From the NCBI GenBank assembly GCA_037447655.1, contig JBBHKE010002092.1, positions 45,174 to 109,173 on the forward strand: DNA of 64,000 nt, written 5' to 3'. The translations under genes and the position numbers were made by a program. Below are positions 21,501 through 33,289 of the stretch, one piece after another; the stretch's first letter is position 1, and every line of letters begins with the position of its first letter. The notes beneath the pieces were generated by a model, which did no database searches, was not told where the DNA came from, and saw nothing but the letters and a program-made list of their open reading frames with translations. This DNA is from Zygnema cylindricum. Taxonomy: Eukaryota; Streptophyta; Zygnematophyceae; Zygnematales; Zygnemataceae.

Positions 21501-21548
21501 ACAGTTCAAAAACGCACGTTTTTAATACGTTCCACCGACTAAGTTAAG

Positions 21549-22439
21549 TGTTGTCCATAGCCATTTCCAGCCATAGATTTACCCTCGGAAGCACCACAGA
21601 CTACCCCAAAAACAACCTACTTTCAATCAACTCAGAATTCTACAAAATCACCTAAACAATCAAAAATTACATAAAAAAAATTGTCCTAGGGTCACTAAGT
21701 ATCCCCACAAACTTTCATATAAAAATACCAAAAACAGAATTACCACATCAACTCCTAAGTCCAAAAATGACTAAGTCCTACAAATATACACTAGAGCTTA
21801 CTGATGACTATACGGAGGCATACCAAGCGTACATAATCATCAACTACCTCGATTAATATGAGTATACTCGAAACTTCGTGATATGTCAATCTAATAGATC
21901 TACACTAAAAATTATTACGAATAGGACAAAACATTGTTGTAATTATTTACAAACCATACGAATTTCGTCAAACGAATCTGGACCGTCCAAAATAAATATC
22001 ATGTGATGGACGCGATTTCGCGTCCTTCACCAAAATGACCAAACTGACGGCGCTGCCGTCCGTAGCTCTTATTCGGCATAATTGATGTCGTGTCACGTGA
22101 TCACATAATCCACTTGAGGAACTGACGTCACCTCATCCGAATTAGTCCATACTACCGGAGTCTTTTTTCACAACATTCCAAGTCGGATTGCTTTGCAATC
22201 CGCCCTACATTTGACTCGCATATTCCGTATCTTTCCTTACGATTTTTTGCGCCACTCAAATAGTTTTGTACATCCCAAAACAATTAGTACCCTAATTACT
22301 CCCCCAATTAGCAAATCCATTAAAACCTCCACAGTAAATCAAAATAGCATGTGCATTAAAAATCGCGTCAAGTACTCACGAAACATTGTGTACGCACGAA
22401 ACATCGCATACGCACGAAACTCACTTTTCAAAAACAACA
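21549..22439 (-). repeat. 3' LTR of gag-only element copy 2
   Basis: On the plus strand it starts TGTTGTCCATAGCC and ends CAAAAACAACA, the reverse complement of TGTTG...CAACA. Compared with 24273-25357 it lacks about 225 bp corresponding to 24476-24700, which copy 1 retains, so this is a deletion here. Confidence 0.85.
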
Positions 22440-22680
22440 CTCCCCTGAAAATTTAGTTTCGTGCATGCGGAATAAAACAAAAGCAGAGTAGATGTTATAG
22501 TTGCGATGTCAAAGCACCGTAACTGCGATGTCGAATAACGGTAGCATAACTGCATAGCAACGCAACGTCGCATACGCACGAAACTCACTTTTCAAAAACA
22601 ACACTCCCCCAAATATTTAGTTTAGTGCATGTTGAAATAAAATAAGAGCAGAGTAGTTGCTATGATTGCGATGTGGGATA
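22408..22680 (-). repeat. Duplicated LTR edge plus polypurine tract
   Basis: The block from CATACGCACGAAACTCAC through CAAAAACAACACTCCCC to about GATGTC occurs at 22408-22510 and again at 22570-22680 with about 10-15% differences. Each copy contains a perfect LTR start and its polypurine tract. Only the first is at the actual LTR junction. Confidence 0.85.
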
Positions 22681-22989
22681 AGAGCAGCATAGCAGCATAG
22701 CTACATAGCAGCGTAGCAGCATAGCAACGCAGCAAGATGTCTCCAACGTCTCCACTGCTTCCGCTGACTTCAAGACTGCTCTTGCTTCCTGTTGCCATCT
22801 CTTTCAAAAATGCGTCTTCCCTAAACACACCATTGCTTCCTCTACTCCTTTCTAGATCTTTAAAACTTTCTTTTCCAACCAACTTCAAAACAAAAACGTT
22901 GAATTCTAAATTCCACACATATTACTGAATGTTAAAGGTAATCACCTCCATAAAATTATTTTTCACGCCGTTTTCTTTTGACCACTTTT

Positions 22990-24298
22990 GGCACATGTTT
23001 TCTTCTACGTTTCATCCTTTTAATCATACTTCTTTTCTTATTTTCTTACTGAGTTTTGATGTTTTTCCAATTTTCTCAATTTTATTTTCTTCTTCCGTAT
23101 TATAACCCTCTTCACTTACACCAATTTTTTGAACACTTTTCCTCTCTCCTTCTTTTTCCGTATAATAAACTTCTTCACTAACTTTATTTTTCTGAACACT
23201 TTTCCTCTCTCCTTCTCTAAGTGCAATAATCTTCTTATGCAAATTATTTTCAGTTTCCCCTATTTCCACTTCCAAGTCCACTTCACTTCCTCCTAGTATT
23301 CTTACTTCAATAACCTCTCGCACATCTTCATCACTCACCGATCTGTCGTTTGTAAAAGTGACAAAAATTGACTCTTTTTCTGTCACCTCTTTCTCCACTC
23401 CATTTCCGGTGACAACAAAGTTTTCTTTTCCTTCCTCATATTTGATATCTCGAAAAAGTAACAATCAGCAAGTATACAAATTCTTCAATGGGAAGTGTAA
23501 CCCTTCGTTTAGGGGGTCGAACTCGATTGTCATCCCATTCATTCCTGAAAGTTCCTGCAACACATGAACTTTTATATAATGGACATACCCTGAAAGTATG
23601 CTCTACATCATTACAGTAAACACAGTTTTCTACCCGACGACTTTTCTTATTTCTCTGAAACAGTGATATGACACCTTGACACTTCCCCCTATTCTTTAAA
23701 GCGTCGTTATTAGCCTCTTCCTCTAAAACACCCCTGATTGCTAAAAGTAAGTTCCAATCCCTTTTATCAATTTGTCTTAATCTATCCAAAGCACACCTAT
23801 ATTCTTTCGATAATCCTTTCATTAACAGAAAAGCCTTTTGAGCATTGGTGAAGTTTCCTCCTGCAATATCATTTTCTGCAAACAGTATTTATATCCCAAT
23901 ACAGTAATTCAACATACTACCTCCATCATACTTATACTCAACTATTTTTGTAACATTACTCATCAAGCGATACATATAAGTCTTTTGATATACACGTTCT
24001 AAGCTCTTCCATAATTCAGCTGCACTTTCCAGACCAAGGTAAGTCATTAAAAGTTCCTCTTTCAAAGATAGCTTGATAATCAGCAAACACTCATTGTTCT
24101 TCTCCTCCCATCCAACCGATGATTCAGCACATGTCCCATCCACCACATCCATTAGCTTCCTCGACTTGAAGTAGCTCTCCATAATACTCCTCTAATAGAA
24201 ATATTAGATCCATCAAATATAGGTAAGGTTGATTCATCAAATATGGGTAGCCATGGGCGTGGGCCCATAACCTGTTGTCCATAGCCATTTCCTGCCAT
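22990..24298 (-). pseudogene. Gag of gag-only element copy 2
   Basis: The minus-strand frame starts at an ATG in the LTR (24298), crosses the primer-binding site and continues with PWLPIFDES and SRKLMDVVDGTCAESSVGW. Then come ESAAELWKSLERVYQKTYMY, MKGLSKEYRCALDRLRQIDK and a zinc knuckle CVYCNDVEHTFRVC (Gly replaced by Glu). The tail has EKEVTEKESIFVTFTNDRS, collinear with EKEVTKKDPITFNMSYDR of copy 1, and two tandem units ERKSVQK..VSEE.Y.TE. Frames break at least three times. Confidence 0.8.
24259..24272 (-). promoter_or_regulatory. Primer-binding site, tRNA-Met anticodon arm
   Basis: Minus strand GGTTATGGGCCCAC, identical to the site in copy 1 and an exact complement of the initiator tRNA-Met anticodon arm. 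It directly abuts the LTR at 24273. Confidence 0.85.
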
Positions 24299-25357
24299 GG
24301 ATTTACCGTGAGAAGCAACAAAGACTACCCCAAAAACAGCCTACTTTGAATCCACTCAGATATCTATAGAATTACCAAAGAAATCTGAAACTACATAAAC
24401 AAATATTCCCTAGATCACTAAAAATCCCCACAAACTTTCATATAAAAATACCAAACATAATTATCACATCACCAAGTCAAAGTTGCAGAAAAACAGTCTG
24501 CCATAACTTTGATAAATAAGACCAAATTCACAATGAAGCCCCAAGCAAATCAGACACGTACTAGGTCTGCATATTTTCCACAATATTACCAATAAAATGA
24601 GGAACACAAATGCAAAATTCCAAATAATTCTACCAATAGACTTGAGAGAAATTCCAAGATGTAAATTACCCAAATGGAGCAAAAACAGTTTTTGTCCAAA
24701 AAGTTCCTAAGTCCAAAAATGACTAAGTCTTACAAATATACACTAGAGCTTACTACTGACTTACGGAGGCATTCCAGCCGTACGTAATCATCAAATACCT
24801 CTATTAATTGTGAGTATACCCGAATACTTAGTGATATGTCAGAACTAGTAGATTTACACGAATAATTAATACAAATTGGACAAAACATTGTTGCAAATGT
24901 TTACAAACCTTACGAATTTCGTCAAACGAATCTGGACCGTCCAAAGTAAATATCATTTGATGGATGTGATTTCGCATCCCTCACCAAAATGACCAAACTG
25001 ATGGAGCCGCCGTCCGTAGCTCTTATTCAGCATAATTGATTTCGTGTCACATGATCACACAATCCACATGACGAACTGACGTCACCTTCTCCAAATTAGT
25101 CCGTACTAGCGGCGTCCTTTTTCACAACATTCTAAGTCGGATCTCTTCGCGATCCGCCGTACATTTGACTCGTATATTCAGTATCTTTCTTTACGTTTTT
25201 TTGCGCCACTCAAATAGTTCCGTACATCCCAAAACAATTAGTCCATAATTACTCCCCCAATTCGCAAATCCATTCGAACCTCCACAGTAAATCAAGATAG
25301 CATACGCATTAAAAATCGAAGTACTCATGAAACATTGTGTACGCACAAAACATCGCG
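24273..25357 (-). repeat. 5' LTR of gag-only element copy 2 (truncated)
   Basis: Aligns with 21549-22439 and, reversed, with 4844-5776. It ends at about 25357 within ACATCGC, losing the TGTTG start. It retains the 225-bp block missing from the 3' LTR. Confidence 0.8.
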
Positions 25358-26091
25358 TAGCATCTGAGTCACTCTATTTTGAATATTCTCCCTAACAAAA
25401 CCGAGTCTTATATCAATGCGCTTACTCTTAATATGGTGTTTCAGATTTTTTACAATTGCTGTGGCAGCTTGATTGTCACAAAATAATATGTGAGGACTCT
25501 TTTGCATATAGCCTAACTCCGTAACACAGACCTTACCCATATAATTTCCTTCAAAGCCATGCTAATTGCTAAAAATATAGATTTTATGGTAGTCTGTGTA
25601 GTAACTTTGTGTAGTAACTTTATGAAGATTACTACTCCAACAGCAAGTTCTTCCTCCTATCTGTAATACATAGCTTGATGTTGACTTCCGAGTAACAACA
25701 TCTCTATAGCTGGCATCACTCCATGATTTGATGGAGACTTCCTCCCCTCTTAGATGCAACCATAGTTCTCGAGTTCCTTTAAGATATCATAGAACTCGTT
25801 TGGCCATTTCCCAATCAGTTTTTGTAGGGTTTTGAAGTATTTTGCTAAGTATTCCTACAGCTACTGCAATATTGGGACGGGTGCAGTTCATAAAGTATAT
25901 CAGACTGCCAACTACTTCTTGATATGGCACAGTAAGCTTTGTCTATTCTTCTAGATCTTGGTCTGGTGTCTCTTCTCTTTTCTTTGTGTCTAACGCACTT
26001 CGACAACCACTTCCTTCTTCAAACCCAAACCCTTTTAACATGTTACCTATTTCTTCCTTTTGTGTCAATTTAATAATCCCTTTATCTCTAT
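25358..26091 (-). pseudogene. Copia pol remnant: RT C-terminus and RNase H
   Basis: Minus-strand pieces: LTQKEEIGNMLKGFGFEEG (about 26020-26075), NCTRPNIAVAVGILSKILQN, KGTRELWLHLRGEEVSIKSW, SDASYRDVVTRKSTSSYVLQ and the RNase H end SPHILFCDNQAATAIVKNLK, RIDIRLGFVRENIQ. It is cut at both sides: by the gag-only element's LTR at 25357 and by the next element's LTR at 26092. It is a different copy from its neighbours. Confidence 0.8.
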
Positions 26092-26956
26092 TGTTGATCT
26101 GAGACAACCGCTAGTACTGAAAATGAAGAAGAGGCAGCAATAGTCATTGTAGAACAAATCAAGAGAGGAAGCTTCCACAAAGACCGATGGCAAAACAACA
26201 ACTTTGATAGATAATAACTTGCACTATAAGTACACAATAGTCCTACAAATCTACCACAATGTAGATAACATACAAAAGAACATACACACAAAATTTCACT
26301 TAATTCTATTGATATGTCTATGAGATATTTAGAGACGAAATTACATAAAACTAAGTGTCCAGTTTTCATATCATTTGTTCCTGAAAAACCAAATTTTACT
26401 AAGTCTTACTTTTATCCTGAAACTATACTAAAAACTGTACATAGGCATTCCAACCGTTCGTCTAACAAAAATATTGTGATTATACCTGTGTACACAAGGT
26501 ATGTCATATATCATGCATTCTACACTAATCAACTAATTCAGTAGAGACAAAATTTTGTTCTAATAAATATTTACACCGACAATCAGATCACGATAATAGA
26601 GAAAAGTTATCGTGATCTAGTCACACCTCGTCAATAGTTTACAGCGGCATCTTTCAGCCGTCGGATGACCAAATTCGGCACAGTGGATGTGCTCTCAAGA
26701 ATCATGTGGTCCATACCCAATGTATGTATGTCCACGGAAGACATACTATAACATTCCTCGCAGTAGACGGCGCGTGTCCCTAATGTGACTGAACCGTGAA
26801 CTCCCAATTTCCCTGTCTCACTAATTCTACCAAATACTGAACCGGACTTACCCAAAAATAAACTAAAGACTTACCCAAAAATAAACTAAGTCCTGAACAA
26901 CTCTCTCGCTCTCACAACCCAAAAATAGAGAGGACTATAACTTTCCAAAAACAACA
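26092..26956 (-). repeat. 3' LTR of Copia element A
   Basis: Plus strand TGTTGATCTGAG...CCAAAAACAACA, 865 bp. It aligns with 33965-34802 (GATTTATGTCAT-like, CAACCGTTCGTCTAACAAAAA, ACCGACAATCAGATCACGAT and ATGTATGTATGTCCACGGA blocks). Its last bases (minus sense) still encode the gag start, ending VVSDQQ. Left flank is TCTAT. Confidence 0.85.
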
Positions 26957-28807
26957 CTCCCTTAAAGCTTTAGACACACTAGTCACTTAACCCACATGAA
27001 TCCCTACAAAATTTTAATTTGGGTGCGATTAAAGGTTTTGTCATCATGTCAGCAACAATTTGCACATCCAGTAAATAACTCAGCTTCATGACTTTTCCCA
27101 CCACCTTTTCTCTCACAAAATGCAACTTGATGTCAATGTGCTTACTCTTAAAGTGATGGCTTGGATTAGATGCAATTGCTATGGCTGCTTGATTATCACA
27201 CCACACTATTTGAGGTCCACATTGCATAAAGAGAAGCTCTTAGAGGAGAGAATTTACCCAAAGTAACTCTTTAACTGCCGAGCTGGCAGCGATGTACCCA
27301 ACCTCCATGGTAGACTGAGATGTTATATTGTGAAAATTGCTGCTCCAGTAGCAAGTTCCACTGCCGATCTTCAGAATATATCCGGTGGTGGCGCGTCGGC
27401 TGGGCATATCTCCGTAGCTCGCATCACTTCATGCATGATTTTGAATTCCTCTCCACCAAGAGAGAGTCTAAGATTTCGAGTTCCTGCAAGATAACGAAGA
27501 ACTTTTTTTGCTACCTCATAGTCAAATTTCCTCGGATTTTGCACGCTTCAGCTCAAAGCTCCAACCTCCGTTGCGATGTTCGCACAAGTAGAGTTCATGA
27601 AATAAATGAGGCTTCCGACATCTGCCTGTAAAGAATGGAGGAAATAGAATCTGCCTCCCCTGAATCTAAGAAATCATTTATCAAAACACCACCATCCGTT
27701 CCGTACCCTCCTACTTCTACCTGAATTCCATAGGGGTGGCACTCCCCTTTGCTTCTGACATGCCAAAGTTTTCTATCATTTTCCCGATTGCAACTTTTCT
27801 AGCATGTTCCCGATTGCTTCTTTCTGAGTTAAATAAATATTTTTTTGTTTTTTGTCACTTTCTACCTGAATTCCTAGAATATACTTAGCCTCACCTAAGT
27901 CTTTCATTTAAAACCGAGAATTCACAGTTGCTTTTATTTTATTAATCTCATTGATAGATTTGCTAATCAAAAGCAAATCATCTACATACAGTGCCACATA
28001 AATCACTCCATCCTCACCTTGCATTACATAGACTGAGTGATCTGAACTAATCCTGGTAAAGCCAAGATTCGTTAAAAACTCATCTAACTTCAAGTTCTAT
28101 TGTCTCGGAGCCTGTTTCAGACCATATAGGGACTTCAACAATTTACAGACCAAATTTTCTTTCCCTTTTTCTGCATACATCTCTGGCTGCTTCATATTAA
28201 TTTCTTTCCTCCAAATCACCATGCAAGAAAGTCGTGTAAACGTCCATCTGATGCAATTCCATATCCTCTATTGCAACAAAAGACAACAAAACTCTAACAG
28301 TAGGAAAGCAAACCACAAGAGAGAAGGTCTCTTCATATTCAATTCCCTCTTTTTGGCTAAATCCCTTAGCGACCAATCTAGCTTTATATCTCTCAATTAC
28401 ATTATTAGGATTCAATTTTAATTTGAAGACACACTCAAAGTGATAGCTTTCCGGTTCAGTGGGAGTTCCACAAGTTCCCCAGATTGGGCTTCCATAATTG
28501 ACTTTATCTCGTCATTTGCAGCCGAGATTCAATGATCATTTTCACGAACGGAAAAAGCTTCCTGAATAGTAAGCGGCTCCCCTATGTCTGCATAAAAATC
28601 ACTCTCCACTCGGTCGCCTCGAAGGCGACTACTTTGCCTTCTTCCCCCCAAAAAATTTGAAGCAGGAACCGTTGGTCCCCTAGGCTGCCACTACGGGCGT
28701 GGATTCGTTTGAGGGTCAAGAGAAGGAGCAACTCTGGAAGGAGGATCTGACGCGCCAGAGGAATTTGGGAGTGAGGGAAAGGAATTAGAAGAAAATGGAG
28801 TAAAAGG
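26957..28807 (-). pseudogene. Copia element A: RNase H and reverse transcriptase
   Basis: After the polypurine tract (minus AAGCTTTAAGGGAG) come the RNase H end MMTKPLIAPKLKFCRDSCGL and CDNQAAIAIASNPSHHFKSK (26979-27227). RT follows with IYVALYVDDLLLISKS (YVDD box, about 27990), KLDEFLTNLGFTRISSDHSV and the upstream block ERYKARLVAKGFSQKEGIEY...LHQMDVYTTFLHGDLEE (28197-28415). The linker before RT (28480-28807) ends where element C is inserted. Stops and frameshifts are frequent. Confidence 0.85.
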
Positions 28808-29772
28808 TGTTGTTTTGGAAACCTTGAGTCCTCTCTATATTTTGTTACTATACTGCCATGTTGCGCTAAGTCTGACATCACAAATTGAAACCTTGAGTAC
28901 TCTACGATTTTAGCTATGCTGCTATGCTGCAGTGATCTAACATCGCATGTGCGCTGTTCTAATATCACATCTACGCTGACAGATCATAGCAGTCATAGCA
29001 GTCACAGCAGCTACAGCTGTCTGCGGAAGAAAGGTGTTCTGAATTTTAGTCAGTTTGTGTGAAAATAAATTGACGGGGACATAATTTAGTGAGTATGCAA
29101 CTCCAAAGTGAGTACACAGATTCGGTACACTTCAGGCACACGTGTTGGTCTATGAGAAAGTCAAGTTTGGTTGTTCTAGAAGAAAGGTACAGTTTCATTT
29201 GAGGACCAAAGTTACACGTGGAGGTTCTTCTTTGGTGATGAAAGAATACATTGAAGGCGGATGAAGTCCGCCGTCATTTTGCAAGAGAAGTATTGACTGT
29301 ACCGTCATTTCAGCCGACAAACTTTAACCGCGTACTATTTCATTTTCTAGCGGCTATCTGATTGGTGTAAATACTTATGTGCATTCGACGGTGGGATTTT
29401 GTTGATGAAGAGTAGTGTACCAATTAACCACGGTATTTTTTGTACAGTGTGATCGACTGTAGGCTCACTTGTATATATAGGACTTGGATTATTTTAAGAA
29501 AAATATGATTTTTGTATGGAAAACTGCGAAGTAGTTTCTGAGTGTTTTTGAATTGTAAGATCATTGTGATATTTTTGGAGAACCTTGTGAAATTCTGGAG
29601 GTTGTTTCCTTGGTGAATACTCTATATCGTGGCAAATTTGCAGACCTAGTGTGTGTCTTGTTTGCTAAGGGTTTCATTGTGAAGCTGGTCTTTTGTGGGA
29701 TTTCGTGAGAGTTTCCCCTTTGCATATTTGATTATCATGACAACTGCTGGCACCAGTTGCCTCAAATCAAGA
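28808..29772 (+). repeat. LTR of element C
   Basis: 965 bp, from TGTTGTTTTGG to TCAAATCAAGA. The left part carries AGCAGTCATAGCAGTCACAG-type repeats and GCTATGCTGCTATGCTGC (28905-29030). The ATG at 29737 starts the gag frame inside the LTR. TATATATAGGACTTGG at about 29470 may be the TATA region. Confidence 0.7.
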
Positions 29773-30880
29773 GGTCACGTGCCCTCGCTCACGGATTTCG
29801 ATGTTTAATGGGCAAAAGTATCTTTATTGGGCGGATTTGACTAAGTCTTACCTGAAACAAGTGAAATTATATGATGTGATTTCTGGTATTCTTCCGGATA
29901 CGGATCCGGATTTTGGAAAGAAAAATGAGGATGCATTGCATGTTCTGAAGTTACATCAGTCAGAAGATCTAAACATGACATATATCAATATCTCTACGGC
30001 ATCTGAAATATGGACGGCTCTGAGTGAATCTTATGTCTTAGCCAGTGAGCAGAATGAGGTTGTAACTGCTAAAAAAATTTGGGACTATAAGTATACTAGG
30101 GGTGACATGAATTCATATTGTAATGGCTTGAAGCTTCTATTGTCGGAGAATACATGCTCCGGGGGGAGTTTTCCTCCTTATCATCAAGCTATGATTTTAA
30201 TGAGAGGGCTTCCTACTGAATATAGAGGAGCTGCGGAGCAGTTAAGAAGGTTAGAGAAGAGTAAATGGAATAAAATTGTAGCTCAGACTTATATCTTAGA
30301 TGAACAGGCCACTCAGATAGCATTAAATGGTGGTCAAAAGTGGTAGCTTACAATGCAAAGACATATAAGCCGGATGGATTTACTGGAAATAAAAACTTTA
30401 CCCCCAATCAGAATTATAGGCAATATGATAGGTGTGTCTATTGCTTTGGTTAAAGTCATGTTTTCCGGTTGTGTGCGGCATTTATAAAAGCGTTTGAAAC
30501 AGGAATTTATCGTGCGGGGTGGAGGGTGCGGTCCGAGGACTCACCGTCAAAAGTGGCGGCATCAAAACTGTCGGTTAAAAATGCGGCGTTCCTTGCATTT
30601 GATGAGACATCACACGACGAAGGGCTGGAAGAAAAGGAAGACGTGGTCGACTGGTGCAGAAGGAAAAGAAGGTCGGGAAGCAGCACACTACAGAGTAGTT
30701 TACGTTCCTTGCGGCGTAAAAATTGGCTGTCAAAACTACGGCGGTGAAAACTGCCACTCAGGAGCCTGGCGTGGGAGGTGGGGCGTGCTATTTAAGGACA
30801 AAGTTTGCGAAAATATTTACGGCGTGTGTTGGCCTTTTGTACTGAAATTGGTTTCGTTATCTGTGTGGATAGTATAACGG
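29737..30880 (+). pseudogene. Gag of element C
   Basis: From ATG 29737 the frame reads MTTAGTS, then shifts by one base near 29800. It continues FNGQKYLYWADLTKSYLKQV, NMTYINISTASEIWTALSES, SGGSFPPYHQAMILMRGLPT and EYRGAAEQLRRLEKSKWNKI. After a stop near 30346 the zinc knuckle CVYCFG-SHVFRLC (30432-30476) has one stop at the Gly-Ser junction. A Lys/Arg-rich stretch follows to about 30750. Homologous to gag of element B (33300-34020, minus). Confidence 0.75.
29773..29786 (+). promoter_or_regulatory. Degenerate primer-binding site of element C
   Basis: GGTCACGTGCCCTC at the position of GGTTATGGGCCCAC, directly after the LTR. It matches at 9 of 14 bases, so it is recognised mainly by position. 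Confidence 0.45.
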
Positions 30881-31002
30881 ATATTAAGACTAACCCCCAT
30901 TTCAAAAATAAAGGTCATTTAGGTAGGCCGAATATACAGAAACGTAACATTCGATGGTGAAAACTGGTGGTAAATTACGATAGACTCACCGGACAAGTAG
31001 AT

Positions 31003-31012
31003 NNNNNNNNNN
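31003..31012. other. Assembly gap (10 N)
   Basis: Ten N bases. The sequence character changes across the gap: the left side is element C, the right side has no detectable link to it. The true gap size is unknown. Confidence 0.99.
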
Positions 31013-31362
31013 CAGGGACTTTTACTAATAAGCTAGAGCCGACGTTTACTGCTCTATTTCAGTTAATACCTTCGGGTTTTAAACCTTGAACACCTCGAGG
31101 GTGGCTTGGGCTTTCGATAGCCAACATTCACCCCTAAGTTCAATTTTAACTTAGGACTATTATGTTATCTCTCCATATTTAGATCTGACCAGCGATTCCC
31201 TAAATCGGTCTTCTTTCCTTAACTAATACTTCTATGGAAGAGAGGACACCAAGCGAAAGGATGACAATCTCAAAACAACATAGAACGACGTTATCTCCTA
31301 TAGTTTAACGTATCTACCTGCAATTCTGACTAAAGAACGTACCACTAAACACCTTCAATTTT
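31013..31362. other. Unassigned 350 bp right of the gap
   Basis: No gene or recognised repeat. Contains AACACCTCGAGGGTGG and many short open frames. At 31363 it joins the linker region of element B abruptly. Confidence 0.4.
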
Positions 31363-33250
31363 GGGCTTCCATAATTGACTTTATCTCGTCATTTGCAGCC
31401 GAGATCGAATAATCATTTTCAGGGACCAAAAAATCTTCTTGAATAGTAAGCGGCTCCCTTGTGCTTGCAGATAAAACACTCTCCACTCGCTCGCCTTGAA
31501 GGCGGCTACTTTGCCTTCTTCCCCTCGGAAAATCTGACGCGGGAACTGTTGGTCCCTTAGTCTGCCGCAGATGGCGTGTATTGGTAGGATGATCAAGAGA
31601 ACGAGCAACTCTAGAAAGAGGATCTGATGGCCTAGAGGCATTACGGAGTGAGGTAGAGGAAGTAGAAGAAGATGGAGAAAAAGGTACCTGCTCAAGAATG
31701 ATATACTCTTGTATTTTCTCATTCATTTCAGCTACATCCATACTAAAAATATCCACAGATTGACTCTCTTCTTTAATCTGAATATTCCTTGCTGTCTAAA
31801 GGCATCCTCTCTGAGGATTATACACTCTATAATTTGCAGATTCATCATCATAGCCTAATAAGACACCAGGTACAGATTTTGGACTTAGCTTCGAATCAGG
31901 AAGATTATCCAAGATAAAACACTTGCTACCAAAGACTCTAAAATGACCGACATTTGGCTTTCTGCTTGTCTATACTTTATAAGGTGTCTTACTCTTAACA
32001 GCTCGGGTTTCCACTCTATTTATGAGGTAGGAAGCACGATGAAAAGCTCCCCCCCAAAACTTTGGATCCACACCTTTATCGGCCATCATAGAGCAAGCAC
32101 AATCAATCAAAGTCCGATTAAGTCTCTCGGCCACACCATTTTGTTCCGATGTGTACGGAGCAGTTAATTCATGAGAGATGCCATTTTCTTTCAAAAAATC
32201 AGCAAAGGCATGGGATACATACTCTCCACCATTATCTATCTGCAAAGCAAGAATAGATTTGCCGTGGAGTTTCTCCGCCCACATTTTGTGGTGCTTAAAG
32301 TGATTGAAGACTTCTCTCTTCTCCTTCATGAACTATAGGCGACTCTACCGCGAGTAGTCGTTTGTAAAGGTGACAAAATAGCGGATGCCGCCAAGAGAGA
32401 GAGCTTTGGAAGGGCCGAAGACATCAGAGTGAATACTACCAAGGAGATTTGTGGCTCGGTGATCAAAAACTTGTGGTAAGGGAAGCTTGTGAAGCTTTCT
32501 GAGAGCACAACCATCACAAACATGAGACTTTCTTGACCAAGCTTGACTCCCTATATTATATCATGCTTTATCATCTTAGTGAGTCTCTCATGATGCACAT
32601 ATCCAAGCCTTTTATGCCACAAAACATTATCACATAGGAAACTGGAGTAAGCAAAATCAATTTTATTAGCCAGGTCCATGTGGTACAAAAATTTTGGGCC
32701 TCTAGTTCCTACTAGAGCTACTCTTCCATCCTTGCTCACTAATTTCTTTCCATTTTTCTGGAGAACCTCAAAGCCTTTCCTTTCACCTACAAACGTAGAA
32801 AACATATTTTTCTTAAACTTGGAACATACAAGCCTTCAAACAAAGCTCTCTTAACAACCTTTCCATCTATCACACAATCCATATCTATATTTCCTTTGGC
32901 ATTTGATTCAACGGTATAGCCACAAGCATGAAAGATATGACGTAAAGCAATAGAAGACATCTCTTTAAACCAAGACTTGTTCCAGCACATGTGTGAAGAG
33001 CTGCCGGAATCCATTATCCATCCGAGGTCTTTTTCTCCTTCCATCATATCGAGTTTGGCAAGAGCAAATAACTCTTTGTCATCAATTTTCGGAAAACAGG
33101 TCACATCACGTGTCTCTTCCTCGGTCTTCTTCTTCTCTAATTTTGTATCCTCCGCTCAAAACGCAACAGTTTTATTCGAAAGTCTTTGGGAAATGGGAGG
33201 TCAGCGGAGTCTCCATTCTTTCCGCAAGATACCTGTTTCAAGAGCTTTTA
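31363..33250 (-). pseudogene. Copia element B: protease, integrase, linker
   Basis: The protease reads LGWIMDSGSSSHMCW (about 33020) with an intact DSG triad. GAG-pre-integrase is VLWHKRLGYVHHERLTKMIK (about 32560). The integrase core has IHSDVFGP, ALQIDNGGEYVS and NGVAERLNRTLIDCACSMMA, which includes the second Asp and the Glu (32060-32240). Then come HFRVFGSKCF and the Ser/Pro-rich linker ending RRQSSRLQGERVESVL. This is one of the better preserved Copia stretches, but stops remain near 32330 and 32540. Confidence 0.85.
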
Positions 33251-33289
33251 TATACAAAAGACAAGCTCTAAAGAAAGAACCATTTGTAT

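Larger units (their letters stand above)
21549..25357 (-). mobile_element. Gag-only LTR retrotransposon, copy 2 (older, truncated)
   Basis: Same family as 4844-9184, on the minus strand. The 3' LTR is 21549-22439, the polypurine tract follows at 22440-22452, gag decays across 22990-24298, the primer-binding site is 24259-24272 and the 5' LTR is 24273-25357. The 5' LTR lacks its first 35 or so bases, because the junction at 25357 leads directly into Copia pol, so no TSD can be scored. Again there is no pol between the LTRs. Confidence 0.85.
28808..31002 (+). mobile_element. Copia-like element C, gag portion, ends at assembly gap
   Basis: Starts TGTTGTTTTGG exactly where the linker of element A is broken (28807/28808). 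LTR 28808-29772, primer-binding site, gag and zinc knuckle follow, with no pol before the gap at 31003. Whether it is another gag-only element or simply truncated by the gap cannot be told. Confidence 0.7.
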
